DNA of 64,000 nucleotides from the NCBI GenBank assembly GCA_022605405.1, contig JABYQQ010000004.1, forward strand, positions 2,914,001-2,978,000, read 5' to 3'. Every line of letters begins with the position of its first letter. The stretch's first letter is position 1. The translations under genes were made by a program, and so were the position numbers. Origin of the DNA: Earliella scabrosa. Its lineage: Eukaryota; Basidiomycota; Agaricomycetes; Polyporales; Polyporaceae. Positions 58,401 to 64,000 of this stretch are shown in pieces. Below the pieces are notes generated by a model, which searched no databases, was not told the DNA's origin, and worked only from the letters and a program-made list of their open reading frames with translations.

Positions 58401-58560
58401 CACGAAGGGTATTGTCGATAACGTCTTTAACGTCATCAAGAAGGACCACCGCCTACTCTCCCGGACTGCGCGCGCCGACGGTCTCTGGCAAGAGCTACCC
58501 GCCGCGCTCAATAAGGGCAAGTGCCCGAACACCTTTTCGCGTGCGAGTCCGTACATGTAG
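55481..58560 (+). pseudogene. EDC4-like mRNA-decapping scaffold gene with stop and frameshifts
   Basis: From about 56370 the frame encodes a WD40-type domain (VIAFDYDLPRSALATISED; MWNIRDKLPFWSHKIRGDD; GNTIF-like GRENGTIFQLLPVMGHQVLS), then TQFFPPGASPLTVPLP, a long helical region (RLGRLISKELDKQ; KILKLISTDLTKNTTRVVEM) and VRPEMANQVARAFSTSVTPV with EIRSEILNLKKEVLAWQGDA, then EWDDTYLAVLGFQDTRQLRE. This order matches EDC4/Ge-1, the scaffold linking Dcp1-Dcp2 in P-bodies. A TAG at 57552-57554 splits KAEV from NSVLPSLENITKQEV in frame, the WD40/linker junction near 56990 also changes frame, and 55500-56170 changes frame several times. Either a recent pseudogene or sequence errors in a real gene. Confidence 0.65.
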
Positions 58561-59744
58561 TCAACAGCCCGCCTTCTCGACCTCCTACTCGTTCCTGCTT
58601 ATCTGCTTGCTCCCTGCTTTGGACAACGGCTGCACAACTCATGCGCCAAGGGGTGAGTCACCGTCTTCCCCCTCGGCGCGATACCGACTGCGATCAAGCA
58701 AGAAGTTGTACCTCCACGGGCTCCCGAGGTATCACGTCGACTTCTAGAAGGCCATGCGCCAGTAGTCCACGAGCACCGCGCCGAGTTCGTGCTCGAGGGC
58801 ATCCACGTTACTTAGGCGAGGGGCACGGCGGAGACATGGACGACGCTGACGCGGATGCAGAGCGAGGAGGTGCACAAGGCGCGCGACCAGAGTAGGCGTA
58901 CGGCACGGTCAATGACCCTGCAGATCGTGTGGACGGCGGTGGGCTCTTTTGACAGCAAGACTACTTCTCAATCATCCGACCGCTAAGAAGCTTATAAGAA
59001 GGTCCGGGCGACCCAGTGACCTCTGAGCCAGTGATGTCCGACTCCAGAGAGATACCCAAGAAAGAGTAGGAGGCGGATCGTCGTGATACGCCCTTGCGGA
59101 AGACCCCGAGCTCATACCTTTGACCACGCCCCTCGCGAACCCGCTGGTCCTCTCCGCATGTACCTTTGGCCTGCCTCGACAAAGTTCCAGTCACGGTCGC
59201 CCACTTCGCGCTCCACGGCACCCTGGCCCTCCATTGTTGTGTCTTGGAGGGCTGGAATGCCAGACTTCTCCCCCGGGTTGCAGCTGTGCTTCGTGGGACG
59301 AACTTCTCGCATACTCAACGGTTCCTTTAGCGGTTGTGGCGCGCCTGCACTTTCATACTTGCGCGAGGCGTAGCAGCTTCCGGCTTCGCCGCAACATCGA
59401 CAGGGAAGGTACGGAGTCAAGTTGCTGGCGGGGCCTAGATACCCTTCGACGTCAAGCAGAGTATCAAGCTCGTCTGCGAACTCATAATGCCTTCTGCAGG
59501 CGTGCTACCACCTTCCTTCATCGCATTGGCCCTTGCACCCCTCCATCGCTATTTTTACGTTCCGTTCCGTTCGTCTCACGTCCTTGTTCTCTTGTATCTC
59601 TCAATCTATTCTATGTTTTCATTGTCTTTCTGTCGCAGTTACCCTCCCATCGCCCATGTGACATGAGTATTCCTGGAGGTTCAGGTCCGCCGGGAGGGCC
59701 CGTGTATGTAATGTATACAGTCGCAGGCAATAAGTATGTGTCTG
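58561..59744. other. Stretch without a clear gene
   Basis: Frames up to 214 codons (59120-59764, +) lack motifs. 58565-58640 (RLLDLLLVPAYLLAPCFGQR) may continue the decayed locus upstream. Nothing else can be supported. Confidence 0.3.
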
Positions 59745-59820
59745 ACGACCTGATCGCGACCTGATCGCGACCTGATCGCGACCTGATCGCGACCTGATCG
59801 CGACCTGATCGCGACCTGAT
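59745..59820. repeat. Tandem array of the 11-bp unit CTGATCGCGAC
   Basis: About seven near-perfect head-to-tail copies of CTGATCGCGAC run from 59750 to 59820, the last ending ...GATCGTGAC. It lies about 150 bp upstream of the Crinkler/RHS-like gene and directly abuts a strong hairpin. Confidence 0.9.
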
Positions 59821-59821
59821 C

Positions 59822-59849
59822 GTGACGCGTCAACGCCGTTACGCGTCAC
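59822..59849. repeat. Perfect 9-bp inverted repeat (hairpin)
   Basis: GTGACGCGT (59822-59830) pairs with ACGCGTCAC (59841-59849). Within the 10-nt loop AAC (59832-59834) and GTT (59838-59840) can also pair, giving a 28-nt near-palindrome. Confidence 0.8.
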
Positions 59850-59970
59850 TAGCCCTAGAGAGCTCAGCGTTCCCACGCGGTCACGTGACGCGCCTATATC
59901 GCTTGACTTGATCGATCACTGATCAGTACTAGCACCTCCGACTTGACTGTATGGCAAGAGTGAGCGCATC

Positions 59971-62041
59971 ATGAGCGATATTGATGTAAGTGATGTTCAC
60001 GTCACGTCCAAGGCTTGGGGTCATGGAACCATACCCGATCGATGCTGATTCTTGGTCAAGGAATCATTACTTCGACTTTGGCAAGCACTCCTCGATCACT
60101 GGCGCAACGTAGGGCCGGATGCCTTCCTACCTGGAAGGGTCCTTGACATCACACCATGGGGGAGCCTTTGGGGACCATGGGCCCTCTTTGAGATTACCCA
60201 TGGACGACTTTACGTGCGCGAGGAGTACGATGAGATGTATCGACGGCTGGTCGGTGCCTTCCGATCCATCGCCCCCGTGCATCTCGGCGTCGCTATAACT
60301 GGTCAGCCGGGCATCGGTAAATCTTCCTCTGTTTCCACCAATCTCCTCCTCATACTTATTGTTCGTAGGCAAGTCATGTTTCGGTATCTACGTTCTACTT
60401 CGGCGCTTGTCAGAGGACAAGGAGGGCGACATCATTTACGCGCCTGTGGAGCAGGTTTACTCCATCCGCTTCCACGCCGGCGTCGTCTCCGCCATCACCG
60501 ACGCCGAATGTGGGGATCGACAATGGCACAGTGATCCCACGTTGCGGCGATGGTTGCTTATCGAACCTGGCAGCCACCCCAAAATCCGGGAAGGCCTCCT
60601 TCATGAATCACTCTATCGCGTGGTGTTCTTGTCACCCAAAGAATCGAGGATGGGGCCTCTGATCCGAGAGTACGGTTTCAACATGTGGATCATGTCTCTT
60701 TGGACCGAGACCGAACTTGTCGCATTGTACGTTCAATTCGGTCTGTGATATGGTTGTAACATGCTGACACCCGCTAGATATGACAACGGACTACTCGCGC
60801 AGGAGATGTACCAGTTGGAGGAGGTCCAGCCTCCAGATGCTATGTTCGTGGACTCGTCACTGTGTTTCATTACCTGTGCTCACCCTTAACAGATCCAGGG
60901 TGAAGCACGCTATCGAACGGGCCGGTCCCTGCCCGCGTGACATCAATCTTTGGGCAGCCAGGCCGGACATGTTCTTCTTGCACGTCGAGGAGACCGTTCA
61001 GAGAGTCAACGAGCTCGCGCCCCTGCTATATCCGACGTTGTTCGACTGGTCTGACGCGATGAGTCACGTCCTCATCGTTGTGGACAGACGACCAGGAGAC
61101 AAACCCATTCGAGACGACCTCGGCGACGACAAGTACGATGTACGCATCAAGAACGAGATCATTCGCAAATGGCTGTGGAGGCGCTCCCTCGAACTCACCA
61201 TGGAAAGTGCGCTACAGTTCTTCAACATGACGAGGGGACAAACACGGGTGATCGCAGGTGTCGCGTTTGAGGGTATCGTCCTCCGATGCATCAGCGGTCA
61301 TGCTCCCGCTTCTGCTCGCGTTGATATGATGCGTGCGTTCGCGAGGATGGAAAGGGTGTCAACGAAGAGCAAGAAATTCCCGCACGTCTTCGAGTACTCT
61401 CCGGACGGGGGGGTGATTTCCCACATCCTCGTTATGTCTGACGATGGTCTACAGCTCGTCGAAGTTGCTGCAACGGTAAGGGTTATGAAGTCCACGATGC
61501 GCACGACTTGGGGGCTCATTGTACTCGCTCGCAGACTCTGCCGTCGACAACCCATCTTGTGGCTACGCCAGCTGCGATTACCGTTCCCCAGGGTACTTCA
61601 CACACCACGCCTCTAGATTTCCTCCTCCGTTCCCGTGAATACGTCAGGTTCACTGATATGAACCAGATCAGTGCAACAAACGACGAGTTCTATCTCCCGC
61701 TGGCCCACAACTTTCCGTTGTTCGATGCCCTGTGTTTCAACGTCCTAGACGATACCATCGACTTGTGGGCCATACAAGTCACGATCAAGAAGACACACAC
61801 GGGTGTGTCATCCGGCTTTGCATTCATCGAGGAGCTTATGTCAAGGACGCGAGCGCGGCACCCGGAGAAGACAGTCGTCGTGAAGTATTTGATGTTAGCA
61901 CCGGATAACCAACGATGGACCGTTCAGTGGCAATTGGCACCCGATTTCGTCCCAGGAGAAGTCTTCATACAGTACATGGACGTGACCCGGCAATGCGAGC
62001 ATTGCACCCCGGAAAATGTGATTGAAGACGATGTTATGTGA
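59971..62041 (+). CDS. Crinkler/RHS-like P-loop NTPase protein (600 aa)
   Basis: Six exons: 59971-59985, 60061-60316, 60369-60726, 60778-60861, 60893-61475, 61535-62041. The first exon holds only MSDID. Walker A spans a splice: VAITGQPGIGKSCFGIYVLL. DAMSHVLIVVDRRPGD could be a Walker B-like strand. The C-terminal part has FPLFDALCFNVLDDTIDLWA and QVTIKKTHTGVSSGFAFIEE, then VVKYLMLAPDNQRWTVQWQL, the pattern of a PD-(D/E)xK-type nuclease-like module with Gln in place of the acidic residue (x-Q-V-T). Known: this NTPase + nuclease-like plan occurs in Crinkler effectors and retrotransposon-hot-spot proteins, abundant in Agaricomycetes with unknown roles. No signal peptide is present. The gene is intact. 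Confidence 0.78.
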
Positions 62042-62595
62042 TGTCGTACCTGTTGTAGTTTATGTTGTTCGATTGCTTCCGCTGTATCCGGACCACGAGT
62101 GGATAATCAGCATGTATACAGTGGGTCGCGGTGCATGTCTCTAAGGCAATGTACGGAAACCGATATGAACGGAAACAAGAGAGCGCGAGCGATGACTAGA
62201 GTATCAGAGCTTCAGTAGAGCCGAACATACTTGAGCAAGTAGGGTCAGTACAGTAAGTCGGTCAAGTACTTGGACTTCTCCTTCAGCCAAGACTCAGAAA
62301 GCCCAAGTTCAATTACACATGTACCACGGTCAAGCTCAAGCAAAATTTCGTCTCAACAGCAGGCGATGCAGACAACATCACAGGTCGTATATTGACCCGG
62401 AGTTCTGGTTCTGTATGCTTTCTACAGCAACGGAGTATGGTAGAGGTATATAGAGGTCATCCCGGGGGATCAAGAGTAGGCACGCATCCCGGTGCGGTAG
62501 TGCGTAAGACTAGAACTCGACCTAGATGATAATACATGTCAGTTAGAACACGATGTCAGGAGGATTGACGTACAGCGAGCGCGGCCACAACCAGC
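62042..62595. other. Intergenic stretch between convergent genes
   Basis: No gene is visible. Confidence 0.4.
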
Positions 62596-63766
62596 CTACC
62601 CCGGAGGCTTGTCACCGTAGTGCTTGCGGAAAATATTCGTGACGTGTACAGAGGTGCCGTTGATGCAGGAGAGGTGACCACGCGTAGGTCTGCTTGATGA
62701 GATGTCCTTGGAACATGTCCCAAAATGTCGTCGAAGCACGTCACTCGTGCAACACTTGGCCTTCTTGTATCTCTCCTTCTCGTCGAGGTCGAGGCGCAGC
62801 TGTTCGCGGCAGAACTTCGCAATCGCCTCCAGAATCTTGTCGATGCCGTTTGCCACAAAGTGGGCGTTCACGGCATCGAACGCAGCCTTACGGAAAATGA
62901 AGTTTGTACTGCCAGTCGCTGAAGCGATCCGAGAGCTATACGAGGACGTCAGCATGGAAGTGAGCGGGTGATGATACGCACAATCTGCTCAAAGACGTCG
63001 TCTTTGACGACGGTGTGGGTGATCTCCGGATAGGCCCTCGTCCACCGTTAGCCCCGTGAATGGATTGCTCGAGTCGAGAACAAGACGGGCGAGCGGCACG
63101 AGGATATCGTAGTACTCGGCGAGCATGGCGGGGGGAATGTCCTTGGCAGTGAACTTGACGTTCGACTTCTCCTTCTTGCCGGAGGTCGATGCGGCATGGG
63201 CGGGCGTGACGTGCTTGACGGACATGCACCTGGCAGCCTGAGGGCAAAGGGGATGGGGAGAGCATTCGGGGCTAAGAGAAAAGGAGCTCACCTGGGTAGG
63301 AATGATGATGGTCTCGCGCGCACGCGAAGTGCCCACTTGTGCGCTCCCGATGTAGCGAGAGTGGTACTGCGCGTTGATGATTGTGATCTCCTCATCTTCA
63401 TCGCGTCCTCGGCGTCGGAGGGTGTGCACTATTGGCATGTGTTGTTTTGAGAGCGGCACGTTCCCAGAGTCGTCGTCGTCAGGGATCCCGCCATATTCGT
63501 TGAGATGAACACCGGTACCATCCGGAAGATCGTCGCCATGGGTGTCCGCGTCCGCGTGAGTACCGCTGGAGGCCGACGCTGAGCGCGGGGTTCAGCAGTA
63601 CGCTCCTTGCCCTTCTTCCTGCAGCCGCGCTCTGGCCCGGTTCCGAACTCGGCGTGATCGTGTGTGTGGTAGAGGCCATGGGTTGACTCAGCTCAGGAGG
63701 GTGTCTTGAAATGGGGGCTGAGTCTTTGCGCAAACCCGGGCCCCGCGGGGTCAAGTGTTCTTCTTG
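62596..63766 (-). CDS. DUF6532-like protein with single-base frameshifts, 5' end unresolved
   Basis: The minus-strand sequence gives NEYGGIPDDDDSGNVPLSKQ and REGRDEDEE-like acidic N-terminal parts. It continues with VKFTAKDIPPAMLAEYYDIL, LARLVLDSSNPFTGLTVDE, then (after dropping one G of a GGG run, 63035-63037) AYPEITHTVVKDDVFEQI. After an intron comes LSDRFSDWQYKLHF and (after dropping one T of a TTTT run near 62895-62905) RKAAFDAVNAHFVANGIDKI, ending HVTNIFRKHYGDKPPG at 62596. The arrangement resembles DUF6532 proteins, frequent in mushroom-forming fungi, function unknown. Another frame change lies near 63590. Either a pseudogene or uncorrected homopolymer errors. Confidence 0.55.
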
Positions 63767-64000
63767 GCGGGGTGGTTCTGCAGTGTGAGGTGTAAAGTTT
63801 AAGGGTCAGTCATGAGACTGAGGCGGAGGTCGTGGAGAAACAGGGGACGGAGGCGAGTGTGAGTAGGAGGTGTTCACTGTCAGTGTTCAGCTTACTCGTC
63901 AGCATCATGGGGCGCTCCTTCCGCTTCGGGATGGGTCATCAACCCGACGGACACGTGTTCAATAGTTCTTTGTAACCGTCACGATCCCAATTGGGGAGGC
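63767..64000. other. Window end, no gene resolved
   Basis: The upstream part or first exon of the DUF6532-like gene may lie here; an acceptor-like ctgcag on the minus strand occurs near 63779-63784. Confidence 0.3.

Noticed and set aside
59120..59764. 214-codon plus-strand frame
   Set aside because: Low-complexity, Ser/Arg/Pro-rich translation without motifs, running into the tandem repeat.

Overview
This is a nuclear fungal segment, almost certainly from a basidiomycete of the Agaricomycetes type. Genes are split by many GT-AG introns, mostly 45-80 nt with gt(a/g)(a/c)gt donors, and intergenic spaces are short. The families present (psi-producing oxygenase, JmjC proteins, BTB proteins, single-pass proteins with a jelly-roll-like ectodomain, DUF6532-like and Crinkler/RHS-like proteins) are typical of that group. 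I see no rRNA, tRNA, CRISPR array or bacterial operon structure. Exon coordinates were derived by hand from reading frame and splice phase.

Layout. 1-5.4 kb: the 3' part of an ILVD/EDD dehydratase (+), a single-pass surface protein (-), a probable relict of a related gene, and a GPI-anchor-type secreted protein (-). 5.9-16.5 kb: two 4,696-bp hAT transposons in opposite orientation, 1,163 bp apart. I found one base difference between them, and each has its own 8-bp target-site duplication, so they are two independent, very recent insertions. Each encodes an apparently intact 811-aa transposase in 11 exons and a divergently transcribed 147-aa acidic protein of unknown function. The left copy sits inside an older 386-bp non-autonomous element with different termini. 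16.5-18.7 kb looks non-coding.

18.7-31 kb: a small basic protein, a secreted beta-trefoil-like protein, two coiled-coil genes, an F-box/LRR-like gene and a DUF676 lipase. 31.4-36.1 kb: a fatty-acid dioxygenase/P450 fusion (Ppo). 37.8-46.1 kb: epsilon-COP, a BTB gene with an interrupted frame, a zinc-ribbon protein with an apparent frameshift, a small Ser-rich protein and Rad9. 47-51 kb is a coding-like but broken region that shares blocks with an EDC4-like decapping scaffold gene at 55.5-58.6 kb, which is itself broken. It also holds a coiled-coil gene with a tandemly duplicated exon. 51.5-54.3 kb: an 826-aa JmjC protein. 60-62 kb: a Crinkler/RHS-like P-loop protein. 62.6-63.8 kb: a DUF6532-like gene with single-base frameshifts.

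The housekeeping genes (dehydratase, epsilon-COP, Rad9) do not form a pathway. Accessory and possibly decaying genes are scattered between them. The most notable system is the two-gene hAT element. Several frame breaks lie at or near homopolymer runs, so sequence error must be excluded before calling those genes pseudogenes.
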